From the NCBI GenBank assembly GCA_021464415.1, contig CM038466.1, positions 25,297,017 to 25,361,016 of the forward strand: a stretch of DNA of 64,000 nucleotides, read 5' to 3'. Positions 52,114-63,401 of this stretch are shown one piece after another. The position numbers and the translations under genes were made by a program. The notes under the pieces were generated by a model that ran no database searches, was not told the DNA's origin, and was given only the letters and a program-made list of their open reading frames with translations. This DNA comes from Lonicera japonica (lineage: Eukaryota > Streptophyta > Magnoliopsida > Dipsacales > Caprifoliaceae). Every line of letters begins with the position of its first letter. Positions within the stretch are counted from its first letter, which is position 1.

Positions 52114-55100
52114 TGAAGTGCTGCTGGTTCTCTTCATGGATTTTTAATTCGTAATTGACGGAGGTAACGTACATATATCTACATGGCCAGATTCTTATGC
52201 AAATGGTGTATAAGCACCAGACTTTTTGCTATAGTTTTCTGTCGCTAAATATATGTCCAAATGTATTAGCATTGGAAAACTGCTGCTAAAAGCATGGTCC
52301 ATATAAAAACAGTCTATCAGAGACGGACTCATATACATATATATACATACATTTAATTTATTTTTTTGGATACAAGTGGTGGATATGATTTTGGGGAGGA
52401 GGGGGGGGGGGGTCTTCATTCAGGGGCAGAGGGGACTCGGCTTGAACTTAGTGTTCCATGACCTTTTATGCTAAGAGAGCCTTTTTTGCCTTTTGTCACT
52501 CATGTTTTAGCTCCTATTTAGCAGTTCAACTCGTTAACAAACGACAAGAATCGGAATTTTAATGTGTTGTCAGTTGTGTTTGTATCGATTTAACTGCTGT
52601 ATCTTAGAAATTGTTAACTCTGTTGTACTTTTCTTCCATTTTCTTCTTCCTGTTTTTACATGGAAAATGGACTCAGCCATATTGTAGTTGATTGTTCAAT
52701 CCGTTAAATGTTTCGCAGGTCAGTAGCTACGTTAGAGCTCCCGTCATAGCTGGAACGACAAATACTAGTTTTCAAGGGGCATTTTGCTGCACAGCTTTAA
52801 CTTGTGTAAATTTTTTGAATTTTTCCTTTATGTAAAATCTTTGTTTTTAGTCGTAATTAAAACCTTAACATGGTAAGCCTTCAGGACAAACGAAAAATTC
52901 ATTTCTAGCAGTAGTAAAGTGTGTGTAGTGTGAATGTGAAAAAAGTGGGCAGTTCCCCTCAAACTTAATTTCTCTGTTTCTGTGAGCCAGCACGGAAAAT
53001 CATACCGGCTGATGTGGCCACTCAGGATATGGAGCTCTCTTCTTTTAGTGGAACAAAACCTTACCAAACTAGAATTATGGTACCGAAGTCCTGATATTTT
53101 ATATACTGTTCACATTAAACCTACCACTTTTTTCAATTTATGTTTTTACCCTCAAATCATTATAACTTTAGAATTTGAAAGATTATAATTTTTTTTCTAG
53201 ATGCATACATGAATTAGAGGCCAGTTTCCTGATTCTATAATAATTTTAACTCTTTCATATATATTGTTTCAATTGTCAAAGATGATCGAAAGGACACTAT
53301 GCTTGGGAAAAATTAATTGTTTTTTTTTTCATGTTATTATCAAACGGACTCTTAATATTTAATGAATTGAAATTAGTGTTTTTTCAGAACTATGGAAGTT
53401 AAAACCCTGTCAAATTTTAGTAAAATATAAATAGGTGGTACAATTTTTCTTTTTTTTAAAAAATAAAAGTAGTTAAAATCTTTTGAGATTCCAAGTTAGC
53501 TTAAAGAACCTCTAAAACAAAATGACTTACTAAAATATGGGAAGGTATTCGAGTTTCTCTTAACACATTAATTGGTATGATTTTGTAGAAACAAGCAAGT
53601 GATAAAGTATTTCTCCATATATATATATATATATATATTGTTGTGGAACTAGTTGAAAAATATAGTTACATGACATTATGATACCAATTTTAACATAACA
53701 AGATACTTGAATTTTTTTTTGTCAGTCTTCCATTTTATATGTGAAATTAGAGTTAATTTCTACATGTAAGAATCTTAAAAAAAAAAAAATTATATTAAAA
53801 CAATGATTAAGTCAAACAATTACATTAACAAATTAGACAGTGCCCTATTTTTACAAAATTTGTTGAGATTTTTCTGCGTGAAGGTGGAAAAGTCGGATGA
53901 ATTTCATATTAAAAACAGCCGGCAAAGTTAAAAATTCCCTACAGGTATCACCTGCCCCGCGTTCTTATTAAAGTCAAGAAAAAGGCCGTGTGTTAACAGA
54001 AAGTCTACTAAGGAACCATTTATTTAATAAAATAAAATAATAACTCCAAGGTTAAAAATGGAAAAAAAAAAAAAAAAAAAAAGAGAGAGAGAAACAGTTG
54101 ACGCGGCATTGCATGACCTTTCCTTTTTGTTTAGTTCATCTACTCCTTTAGTGATAGTTTTATTTGACTTGGTTTTATTTTTAAGAAAATACTTATTTTA
54201 ATTTAATCTATGAATAATGACAATTTTTTTATTATAAGATTTGGCACATGAATTATATTATAAAATTCAAATAAAATTATGGAATTAATGCATATTAAGA
54301 AAATACGTGATTATGAATTTGAGATCAATGGGTTACTTCTATTTCTTTGATTTTGTACGCATGATTAAAGACCAGATAAAATTAACAAGAAAGTTGCATA
54401 TTTTGCACCCAAAAAATTATAAAATATCCCCTTTTTGAAAATACACGCAATTTGCATTGACATTTCTTAAAAATATCAACTAAAAATGTAGTTTTAAGAT
54501 ATTTAATATGGGGGCACTATTGTCACAACATTTATCACTATTGTCAGAATAATGTATAATTTTAAAAATATATAATATAATTTTTAAAAATAATACTATA
54601 CTCTAAAAAAAAAAATTTAACAATAAATATACTTTATATATACGGAGATATTTTAAACAACTCTTATTCATTCTTTCATCAACCACAAAGTATCTTTATA
54701 AAATGTTGCTCTATTTTGACTTCAAGCTTTCGCTATCATGAAATATTATCCTTTAATTAGTTTACTTTTGGTTTACAAATTTGAGAAGAAAAATATTTTT
54801 CTTAATACCTTTTCGATTCCCAAATACTCCGGCCACCTGTCCCTAATTGTTAAGGAATGATAATAAAATATAATCTCTTCTTTATGATTTTATTTTAAAA
54901 CGAATATTATGATTAATATTAATTTAAATTAAATTATTATTATTTTTACTCTATATTTTTTTCCTTTTTTACTCAATTGTTAGAAATTGTCTCAAATAAG
55001 ACACACATAAAAGTCACCCTTAATATTTTAATAACTTAAAAATATAAATGAAGCAACGTTATATTTATTAGATAATCTTATCGCATGCGTGTGCAAGATA

Positions 55101-55450
55101 TAACTTATATAATACACTTGGTATCAATAAGCGATAATCTCCATTTGAAATATTAAGCGCTTGACACACGTATTTCTTTGTTTCCGGACCAGACTTTCTA
55201 AACCATTAAAGTAGCACGCGTTAAAGCGTTTGACCTTGTGGTGAAAGCTTCTTCATCTAGAAACATTAATTTAGCGCTTATACATATTTATGGCCATGTG
55301 AATACTCCTTCCCCCCTATTCCTAGAAAGAGACACTTCAACTCCCTCATTATCCCAAAGTCAAAAATAGGAAACTTCACACTCTTATTACAATGATAATA
55401 ATATCATAAGCCCATGACTTTACTCCACGAGATACACATCCACTCCTTTT
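52114..55450. other. Spacer between NBS1 and the NHL cluster
   Basis: The first few hundred bases should hold the NBS1 3' UTR. Beyond that the sequence is AT-rich, with an (AT)n run at 53617-53638, poly(A) plus (GA)n at 54062-54090, a G run near 52402 and many short stops. I see no gene. Confidence 0.5.
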
Positions 55451-55451
55451 C

Positions 55452-55462
55452 CTATATATAAA
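55452..55462 (+). promoter_or_regulatory. TATA box of NHL gene 1
   Basis: CTATATATAAA about 75 bp upstream of the ATG at 55532. Equivalent TATA runs precede the other two NHL copies. Confidence 0.7.
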
Positions 55463-55531
55463 CACAATTCACTTCCAAAAACAATAACCAATCTCATTCA
55501 TCTCAAGCCTTTTTTCTAATTCAACAATATA

Positions 55532-56281
55532 ATGGCAGATCACCAGAGAATTCACCCAGTCCACGACCCCGAGGCACAGAAACCGACGATACCATTGGTC
55601 ACCCGAGACTCCTCCAGGTCGGACAAAGGCGATCCGGCGCACCATTACCCACAACACCAACGTACTATCCCAGTAGCCTACTCTCGCCCGCCAAAGAAGA
55701 GAAGTTGCCTAGGCAGGTGCCTATGCTGGACACTCTGCCTATTACTTCTCCAAATCATAGTCATTGGCATATTAGCGGCCATAATATATTTCGCTTTCGA
55801 TCCGAAAATACCAAAGTACTCTGTCGACAGTATGCGAATAACTCAGTTCACTTCGAACAATGATAACAGCCTGTCCGCTTCGTTTAACGTGAACATAACT
55901 GCCAGAAACCCCAACAAGAAGATTGGGATTTATTACGAAGGGGGGAGTCGTTTGAGGGTGTATTATTCTGGCCAGCAGCTCTGTGAGGGGTCGCTGCCTA
56001 AATTCTACCAGGGCCACCGGAACACCACCTTGCTCAGCCTGAATTTGAACGGGCAGACACAGGATGCAGCTGGGCTGCTGGCGGGTCTGCAGGCTCAGCA
56101 GCAGACAGGGAGTATACCGCTGAATCTGAGGGCAAGGGTCCCAGTGAGGATCAGGCTAGGGAAGTTGAAGCTGATGAAGTGGAAGTTCTTGGTGAGGTGT
56201 AGGGTGGTGGTGGATAGTTTGAGTACAGAGAATAATATTAGGATTAGAAATAGTAGTTGTAAGTTCAGGTTTAGGCTTTGA
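55532..56281 (+). CDS. NDR1/HIN1-like protein (LEA_2 family), copy 1, intact
   Basis: A single-exon 249-aa protein. The N-terminus is polar with many His and Pro (about 1-55). A basic and Cys-rich stretch KKRSCLGRCLCW precedes one membrane segment (about 66-88). An LEA_2 domain follows, with the family motif NPNKKIGIYYE at 127-137 and LCEGSLPKFYQGHRNTT from about 150. The end is SSCKFRFRL. It resembles Arabidopsis NHL6-type proteins, which sit at the plasma membrane or related membranes with the LEA_2 domain outside. Some members act in pathogen defence and abscisic-acid or stress responses. The function here is inferred from family only. It is the first of three tandem copies with similar promoters and downstream spacers. 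Confidence 0.9.
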   Translation: MADHQRIHPVHDPEAQKPTIPLVTRDSSRSDKGDPAHHYPQHQRTIPVAYSRPPKKRSCLGRCLCWTLCLLLLQIIVIGILAAIIYFAFDPKIPKYSVDSMRITQFTSNNDNSLSASFNVNITARNPNKKIGIYYEGGSRLRVYYSGQQLCEGSLPKFYQGHRNTTLLSLNLNGQTQDAAGLLAGLQAQQQTGSIPLNLRARVPVRIRLGKLKLMKWKFLVRCRVVVDSLSTENNIRIRNSSCKFRFRL

Positions 56282-57750
56282 TTTATTTCAGTTATATACT
56301 TACATGTGTATTGTTTAGTTTGATTTGTTCTTTTGAGTTGTGTTTGTTACATTTTTTTTTCACTCCCTTGTTTTGTGTAAAACAAGTGGAGTAGTACTCA
56401 TACGCGGATTTCAGTTACATTTTTATATATTATCGATAGATATACATTTTTCCTATGGAATATACTTTCACATTTTTCGTTTCCAGTGCTACCGATCAGC
56501 TCCATTTCCTTCCTCGCATTCTCCGAATAACAAACACATTAATTTTCCCAGTATAGTAAAATCAAATTAAACAACCTCATAAGGTTTATCACGTGCCCCA
56601 TCAGTGCCACGTCGTAATTATTGATCAACAGAAAACAACACTACTATATATGGATGTGTTCTTCCGTTCTCTCAAATTTCAATAGCCGCCACACTAAATT
56701 TTAAGAAGAAACTCAATAGCTTAGCAATTTCAAGTTTTCAACATGTCAAGAAGGATATGCAAAATAAAAATTAATCTTGATAGAGGACTACTTTCCACAT
56801 TGTTGTGTGCCTTCTACTTAATTTCCACATTACTGAAACGAGATGCAGATCGAACTATATGCAGGCCGGGAATACAAGGAGAACTTAATTCGCCTTGTTC
56901 ATTTGTTGAATAAAGAGTCCATTCATCAAAAGTTTAATTACGAGTGAAAAGCATCTTCAATAAGTATCCTCTTGTGCACCAAAGTGCTCGTTTGTGTCGT
57001 GCTTCTTAGTTTTATTGAATAAGAAATCTATAATCTGAAGCATTGGACCTGACACAAATGTCATGTGACATGGACATGGCACATAAAATCTCAAAAGATC
57101 CACATCACCACAAATACCTTGTTAAGCATGATATTCATTACAGTTCTTTCTCTTAACAACTTAAACTTTTGGGAAGATATGATGGTTACTAACATGGTAT
57201 CAGATGTTGGTTTTCTAGGAGGTACAAGGTTCAAGTTTTAGCACCTCCATCTCTCATTTGTTAATTTGAAATTCGAAATTTGTTCGTTCCTTCTCCAAAA
57301 AGTTTAAACTTTTGCGAAAGATGGTTACTAACATACCTAATAACAAAACGATGTGAGAACAAATCTCAAAAGATTAGTACACAACATGGCAAATACACGC
57401 GGATAAACGAGTACGTACATTTTTGTAATAACATATCTAATTTCATACATAATAATGCACTTAAAAACTTATCTAACATGTCAATAAGATAGTAATTGAA
57501 AAACAACATAAATACGCGTAGTGACCCTTATCTTATAATAAACAATAAGAGACCTGATCTTATATATTTTTTGACGATCAATAAGTAAGCCACGCGAATA
57601 CTCCCCCTGTGAAAAGCTTCTTCATTAGGAAGATCTATTCAACATTCTCATAATCTTAAAGTCCAAAAAATGCTGCTTCAGACACGTACATATATATAAA
57701 TGTGACATTTGAAAAACCATGCATGACTTTGTCTAATACTTTCCTAACAA
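56282..57750. other. Duplicated spacer downstream of NHL copy 1
   Basis: No gene. Large parts are alignable by eye with 60240-60580 and 62118-63290 downstream of copy 2, for example CATCAAAAGTTTA with the following AGTGT/TATCCTCTT block at 56925 and 62120. Spacer and gene were therefore duplicated together. Confidence 0.7.
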
Positions 57751-57756
57751 CTCCTC

Positions 57757-57765
57757 TATATATAC
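57757..57765 (+). promoter_or_regulatory. TATA box of NHL copy 2
   Basis: TATATATAC about 80 bp upstream of the ATG at 57841. The preceding TTTGTCTAATACTTTCCTAAC block is shared with copy 3. Confidence 0.65.
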
Positions 57766-57840
57766 ACCTTACAAAACAAAGGAAAAGAAGGAACAGACGA
57801 TAATTGCTCATTCCAAATCTTGTTTTTAGATTTTCAAACA

Positions 57841-58594
57841 ATGGCAGATCACCAAAGAATCCACCCAGTCCACGACCCCGAGGCAGCAGAGAAACCGACG
57901 ATGCCCTTGGTAACCCGAAACTCCTCCAGGTCTGACAAAGGTAATCCTGCACACCACTACCCACCGCACCAACGTACAATTCCAGTAGCCTACTCGCGCC
58001 CCCCAAAGAAGAGAAGCTGCCTTGGCAGGTGCCTATGCTGGACACTCTGCCTAATACTTCTCCAAGTCATAGTCATTGGCATATTAGCAGCGATAATATA
58101 CTTCGCTTTCGATCCTAAAATCCCAAAGTACTCAGTTGATAGTATGCGAATAACTCAGTTCACTATCAACAACGATAACAGCCTGTCCGCCTCGTTTAAC
58201 GTGAACATAGCAGCCCGAAACCCCAACAAGAAGATTGGGATATATTACGAGGGGGGGAGTCATTTGAGCGCATATTATTCTGGCCAGCGGCTCTGTGAGG
58301 GGTCGCTGCCGAAATTCTACCAGGGCCACCGGAACACCACCTTGCTCAGCCTGAATTTGACCGGGCAGATGCAGGATGCGGCTGGGCTGCTGGCGGGGCT
58401 GCAGGCTCAGCAGCAGGACAGGGAGTATTCCGTTGAATCTGAGGGCGAGGGTACCGGTGAGGATTAGGTTGGGGAAGTTGAAGCTGATGAAGTGGAAGTT
58501 CTTGGTGAGGTGTAGGGTGGTGGTGGATAGTTTGAGTACTGATAACAATATTAGGATTAGGAGTAGTAGTTGCAAGTTCAGGTTTAGGCTGTGA
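57841..58594 (+). pseudogene. NDR1/HIN1-like protein, copy 2, frameshifted near the 3' end
   Basis: From ATG 57841 the frame matches copy 1 closely through the membrane segment and the NPNKKIGIYYE motif to the Gln-rich block near residue 191. There one extra G (58416-58417, GCAGGACAGGG against GCAGACAGGG in copy 1) shifts the frame and brings an early TGA at 58465-58467, giving 208 aa. The lost part, about 55-60 residues, is still fully open in the shifted frame up to the conserved FRFRL end and TGA at 58592-58594. Either a very recent null allele, a truncated but expressed protein, or a one-base sequence error. The LEA_2 domain would lose its last strands. Confidence 0.85.
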
Positions 58595-59041
58595 TTTTAT
58601 TTTAATTATATACTTAGGCATTGTGTTCTTTGATTTGTTGTTTTGAGGAGTGGTGTTTGTTACATTTTTTTACTCTCTCCATTGTGTTTTGTGTAAAACA
58701 AGTGGCTCATCAGGAGTACTCATATGTGGTTTTTAGTGACATTTTATTATTGATATGATATGATACATTTTCCCTTGGTAATTAATATACATAAAATTTT
58801 TTCGTTTGGAGTAATATATTATTTGTTTGGAAATACTAAGGTGATGATAATGTGGAGTAGGTGAAGGACAAGCTAGCATGCTATACACTACAACACAGGA
58901 AGTTGTGACAAAACTAGCCAACTGCTCAGTCGACTGACTATTAATTTGTTCGTTTTCTATCTAGACTAGATGATAGAGGTATATTTCAATTCTGATTTTG
59001 GGTAGCGAGAGGGGAAGTCCATATATATATATATATATATA
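58595..59041. other. Spacer after NHL copy 2
   Basis: The first 150 bp match the 3' region of copy 1 (GTGTTTGTTACATTTTTTT). Then unique AT-rich sequence and an (AT)n run at 59021-59046. No gene. Confidence 0.6.
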
Positions 59042-59502
59042 TATATTAAGGGGCTACTATTGACACATACCATTTAACTCTCTAACACTCCATATCTCTC
59101 TAATACTCTATAGGTACACTTCCACTCTTCCTAACACTCCACCACTCCACATTTGATTTCAGGATTAATTAACATTCATCTGAAAAACACTCCACTCTTA
59201 CTCTCTATCACTCCACTCTCTCTCATCTTCAATCTTCTTCTTTCACAAATCAATACATTACCATTAAGCATTTTTCAGAAATTCTTGTTGGAATTAAGCA
59301 TTCCACTCTCTCTACAATTCAAAAAAACAAATCACACCTACTCACTCCACAAATCTCTTCTTCAATCTTCTTTTTCTAACTTTTTCTTTGACAATCTAGT
59401 CGTTCCACTCTTTTTCTCTTGAACTTTTTCGTTATTGGTTAAGAAAAGTTCCACCGGTGCACACACCACGTCAAAAGAAAATTTTGCCATGGATGAAGGT
59501 TT

Positions 59503-59710
59503 ACTCGGTTCCTAAGAACCGAGTGTTGTTTATCATACTCGGCCGAAAGGAACTGAGTAAAGCACAAGTCACTCGGTCCTAAGGAACCGAGTGGAATTGA
59601 AAAAATAACTCAAAGCCTAACTCGGTTCCTTAAGATCGGGTAAGCTGTACTTTACTTGGTTCCTTAAGACCGAGTAAGCTATACAACACTCGGTTCCTAA
59701 GGGACCGAGT
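59503..59710. repeat. Array of six 22-23-nt palindromes at 34-bp pitch
   Basis: Near-palindromes of the form ACTCGGTTCC + GGAACCGAGT occur at 59503-59524, 59537-59558, 59571-59592, 59620-59641, 59654-59675 and 59688-59710. Start-to-start distances are 34, 34, 49, 34, 34. The 12-nt spacers pair across the centre: spacer 1 with the complement of spacer 5 (about 9 of 12) and spacer 2 with the complement of spacer 4 (about 8 of 12). The whole array is thus a large inverted repeat made of small ones. Function unknown. Confidence 0.9.
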
Positions 59711-59833
59711 AAACATTCTTCGTATCTTATTTCTATTTTCTAATTTTGTTTGCGTTTGTTTGTATCCAATAATTTATAAATGAAAGGAAACATAAAGGAA
59801 TAACAAAAATATAATTATCATACTTCTTTTAGA

Positions 59834-60012
59834 GATGGATGATGATTTGGATGGTGGTGAGAGCAACAATGATGGAGGTGGTGGTAGCAATGGTGGTGGT
59901 GATGATGATGATGATGATAACGAAGAAGAAGAAGAAGAAGAAAAAGAAAAAGAGGCGGCAATGGTGGTGGTGATGGTGGTGATGATGATGATGATGATGA
60001 ATGAAGAAGAAG
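59834..60012 (+). repeat. Trinucleotide-rich simple repeat (GAT, GAA, GGT)
   Basis: Runs of GATGAT, GAAGAA and GGTGGT. Both strands appear open because the repeat lacks stops. The predicted His- or Asp/Glu-runs are not evidence of a gene. Confidence 0.85.
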
Positions 60013-60154
60013 TTGTTTAAGGGAGTGTTTAATATTTTAATCATTAATTAAAAATAAAAAAAATGGTGTGTGTCAATAGAATAATCAATATTTTTTTTAA
60101 ATGAAGTGTTACAGAGTAAGTTAAAGTGTGTCAATAGCAACAATTCTATATTAA

Positions 60155-60574
60155 TATCTTGGAAGTTAAATAAATATAACAAGAGTACGTAAATGCCTAT
60201 CATTAACGGACAAGTACAACAAACACGTACAATATTATTATTATTCCAGTAAAATTGAAACAACGTCATAATTAAGTTTGTCATATGCCCGCGCGCGCGG
60301 CCGCCCATCAATACGTACCGCGTCTTTAGAATTAATCAACATGGATGTGTTCTTTCATTCCTCCTACACGTACGATCTCAAAGTTCAATCGCGGTTTTTC
60401 TAAATTTTAAGATGAAAGTCTCGTCAGCTTAATTAATTTAGCAATTTCAACACGTACGTCAAGAAAGGATATATATATATATGCAAAAAAAGTCTCGATA
60501 GAGGATCTTAAACAACATTGTCGCATACCTTCAACTTTCCATGCATATTAATGAAAACTACATGCCAGGCATTC
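60155..60574. other. NHL spacer, duplicate of part of the copy 1 spacer
   Basis: From about 60277 (around GCGCGCGCGGCCGC, a local GC tract) the sequence follows 56590-56770, with matching GGATGTGTTCTT, AAATTTTAAGA and GTCAAGAAAGGATAT blocks. No gene. Confidence 0.6.
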
Positions 60575-60583
60575 ATCAAAAGC

Positions 60584-62120
60584 GAGTTAGTTAACACTTT
60601 TAATTTGATTACAACTCTCACTTTTGTCTCTATGTTTTAATTCGGGCGCATTAAATTTAAAAATTGTTTTAATATAATTCAATTGGTAACTTCTGTTAAG
60701 TTTTTAACTAAAATAACACGTTTGACCGTATGGTTTTTGTCCACTTTTGTGATGAGATTTTGCATCACAATTTGAAACATCTAGATGGGATAATTTGAAA
60801 AAAATGTTGAATTACAAAATTGTAATTCTCAAAATTCTCTTCATGATAGGCTCAAGAAACTTACGATCGGGAGTCCTGAGGAAATTTTTTTTTTGAGTCA
60901 CTTTAGATATTTTTGAGAAAATATTGAAGTGCAACCCCACTTTGTCTCTCTAAACCTATTTTCTCCATTTAATTTACATTAAAATTATTTTACACAATTT
61001 ATGTATTACAAGTTTAATGGGTATCAAACCCACTTGCAGCCTAATTCTTCCTTTAGTTTAAAAGAATATTATTTTTGCTTAATTTTTCAAAAACTTAATT
61101 TTTGAAAATATATAATTGAGGGAGGTTAAAAGTGAAACGATTGATCAAATGTAGTGAATTTGATATCCCTGAAGAATGGATTTTATTATCATCTGTTTTA
61201 CTTTTAGCCTTCCTCAATTATATATTTCCAAAAATTAAGTTTTTAAAAGATTAAACAAAAAAATTGAAAAAAAAACTAAAAGAAGAATTAGGTCGCAAGA
61301 TAGGTATGATAACCGTTAAATTTGAAGCTACTAAGTTGTGTAAAATGATCTGAATATAAATTATATGGAAAAAATAAGCTTAGAGATAAAAAAAAATAAA
61401 AAAATAGAAGAAGTGGGTTACAATACTTAATGATGTAGAATAAAGCGGGGCTGGGAGGACGAACAACACCGTCTTCAACATCGGGCTCTTGATTTCACAA
61501 AGAACAAAATGAAAATGCATCGAATTTTCAAAGAATAAGAGAAATGTCCCACAATATTTTATTAATTCATGAATGGTTGGTTGGTTACAATATATGATAT
61601 GAAATAAGCATTATTTATAATACTAAAATATAAAAATATTGAACCTACCTTAATTATTTCGGGCATATTTAGAAGATACCCAAATCAAATCCTTTATAAT
61701 TACGTTAACTATTATTTAAATTTCAAATTGTTTTTATTTCTTCTGCATCACTTAATTAACTTTGTTGAATTTGTGAGACAAAATACCTAAAGTGACTCAA
61801 ATAATTCTTAAAGCATAATTTTTTCTTCTTGAGTCTAAATCATGAGCTTCTTGAGCCTAGCTATCATGAAGATTTAAGATAATTTTGAGAGTTACAATTT
61901 GACAGCTCAATAATTTTTTAAATTTGGTCATGTAGAGATTTGAAATTGCAACGCAAGATCTCACTAGAAAAATAGAAAAAAAATCATGTGACCAAAAACC
62001 TCAAAAGAGTTACCGATTGAAGTATATTAAAACAATTTTTAAACTTTAGAATTTAATAAATCCACATCAAAACATTAAGAGCAAAAATAAGACTTCGAAA
62101 GTAAAAATTGTTACTAACTC
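60584..62120. mobile_element. Foldback Mutator-like element
   Basis: 1537 bp. The left end GAGTTAGTTAACA is matched inverted by the right end (complement of GAGTTAGTAACAA). Pairing continues through most of the length, including a close inverted pair centred near 61160-61170 (CCTAATTCTTCYTTTAGTTT-type arms). The flanks are ATCAAAAGC and ATCAAAAGT (60575-60583, 62121-62129). The paralogous spacer after copy 1 keeps one uninterrupted ATCAAAAGT at about 56925, which is the empty site. No coding region. Confidence 0.82.
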
Positions 62121-63300
62121 ATCAAAAGTTTACGAGTGACCGGCATCTTCGATCATTAAGTGTCCTCTTATGCAACAAACTGTTCGTTTGTGTTGTGCTT
62201 CTCAGTTTTCTTGGAATACGAAATCTATAGTTTCAACATATGAAGCATTTGCCAGCTGGATGCAAATGCCCTGACATGGACACGCTAGCACAACAAATCT
62301 CAAAAATTAAGACACGATACTACGACATGCACAGACACGTTGGACACGACACGACAAATCTACGGGACCAAATAAAAAAATAGGATTTTGTAATTATATA
62401 TCTAATTTGATGTATAATGCATTTAAAAACTTATATAACACGCATGTCAAAATAGATCATACATGCGAACCATAATTAATTAAGTCTTAATGTCCTAAAC
62501 TCATCCCTCCCATTTGGTTCAATTTTTAAAAACTAAATTTTTAGGTTTTTTTTATCAAAAGTACTATTTTCACACTTTTTAAAATTTATTTCATTTTACT
62601 TTTGCTCTCATAAAATTTTTAAAACACTATAACCTTAAATCCAAAAATTATTATTAGATAAAACAAATATATTTGAAATCTACTTATCGAGATATATAAA
62701 ATAAGATCCATTGTAACTATTTTTTGAGTTTTTTTTTATAATTTTTTTTTTGAATTAGTTAAAAAAAACTATTACAAAAACTAAATTCACTTTTTAACCT
62801 ATTTTTACGCTTTCCAAAAAGTCAATCAAAAACTCAACCAAACATGCCCATCTAGTCTAGATCCAATACTAATATCAAAAAACGAATGAGCTAAGTACTT
62901 AATTATATACATAATATGGTTCATCCACTAGGACCATTATATACTATATATATATATATATATATTTATATTCTAGCTAGCGGTATATGTGACTTGTCTA
63001 TTTAGACTAAATAAAATTTCAATAATAGCTAGTAAGAGTATTTGAAAAAACAAAAACTAACATACATATATATATAATCACCCTTATCTTATAATAAACA
63101 ATAAGCCTGATCTCAAATAATCCATGTGAATAGCCCCCCGTGAAAAACTACTTAGGAAGATACCATTCAACGTCTTCATTATCTTAAAGTCTAAAAGATG
63201 CAGCCTCATTACATGTATGTATATATATATATACCTATTACGACATATGAAACCATGACTTTGTCTAATGCATACTTTCCTAACCACCAACTTCCTGCCA
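62121..63300. other. NHL spacer and promoter region of copy 3
   Basis: Continues the spacer duplicated from copy 1 (the CTCGTTTGTGT-like and GAAATCTATA blocks near 56987 and 62190). Then AT-rich sequence and a (TA)n run at 62944-62965. From 63080 it matches the promoter of copy 2 (ATCTTATAATAAACAATAAG). No gene. Confidence 0.6.
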
Positions 63301-63305
63301 ACTCC

Positions 63306-63320
63306 TATATATATATATAA
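63306..63320 (+). promoter_or_regulatory. TATA box of NHL copy 3
   Basis: TATATATATATATAA about 85 bp before the ATG, preceded by TTTGTCTAAT and CTTTCCTAACCACC, shared with copy 2. Confidence 0.6.
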
Positions 63321-63401
63321 CACAATCTCCATCCAAACAAAGGAAAAAAAGGAGGAAGAGAAACTTGCACATTCCAAAGCTTCTTTTTAGATTTTCAAAC
63401 A

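Larger units (their letters stand above)
59050..60146. mobile_element. Inverted-repeat element carrying the hairpin array
   Basis: Left end GGGGCTACTATTGACACATACCATTTAAC, right end the complement of GAATTGTTGCTATTGACACACTTTAAC. An 8-bp flank TATATTAA occurs on both sides (59042-59049, 60147-60154), but the region is AT-rich, so the duplication is weak evidence. Inside are a CT-rich stretch of repeated ACTCCACTCT-like motifs (59090-59420), the hairpin array (59503-59710) and a GAT/GAA simple repeat (59834-60012). No transposase. It has no equivalent in the spacer after copy 1. Confidence 0.6.

Noticed and set aside
57185..57300. Possible SINE remnant (GGTATCAGATG, then AAGGTTCAAGTTTTAG)
   Set aside because: Only a B-box-like sequence is recognisable, and no target duplication or clear tail was found. 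The same stretch could be part of another repeat.
55772..58621. Antisense frames over the NHL genes, some above 90 codons
   Set aside because: They overlap the conserved NHL coding sequence and have no independent domain or start context.
59503..59710. CRISPR array
   Set aside because: The repeats are palindromes of 22-23 nt, the spacers are only 12 nt and are inverted copies of one another, and the surroundings are plant genes and transposons. None of this fits a prokaryotic CRISPR locus.
59829..60044. Open frames on both strands giving His-rich and Asp/Glu-rich peptides
   Set aside because: They are made by trinucleotide repeats that contain no stop codons. No start context, splice sites or conserved domain.
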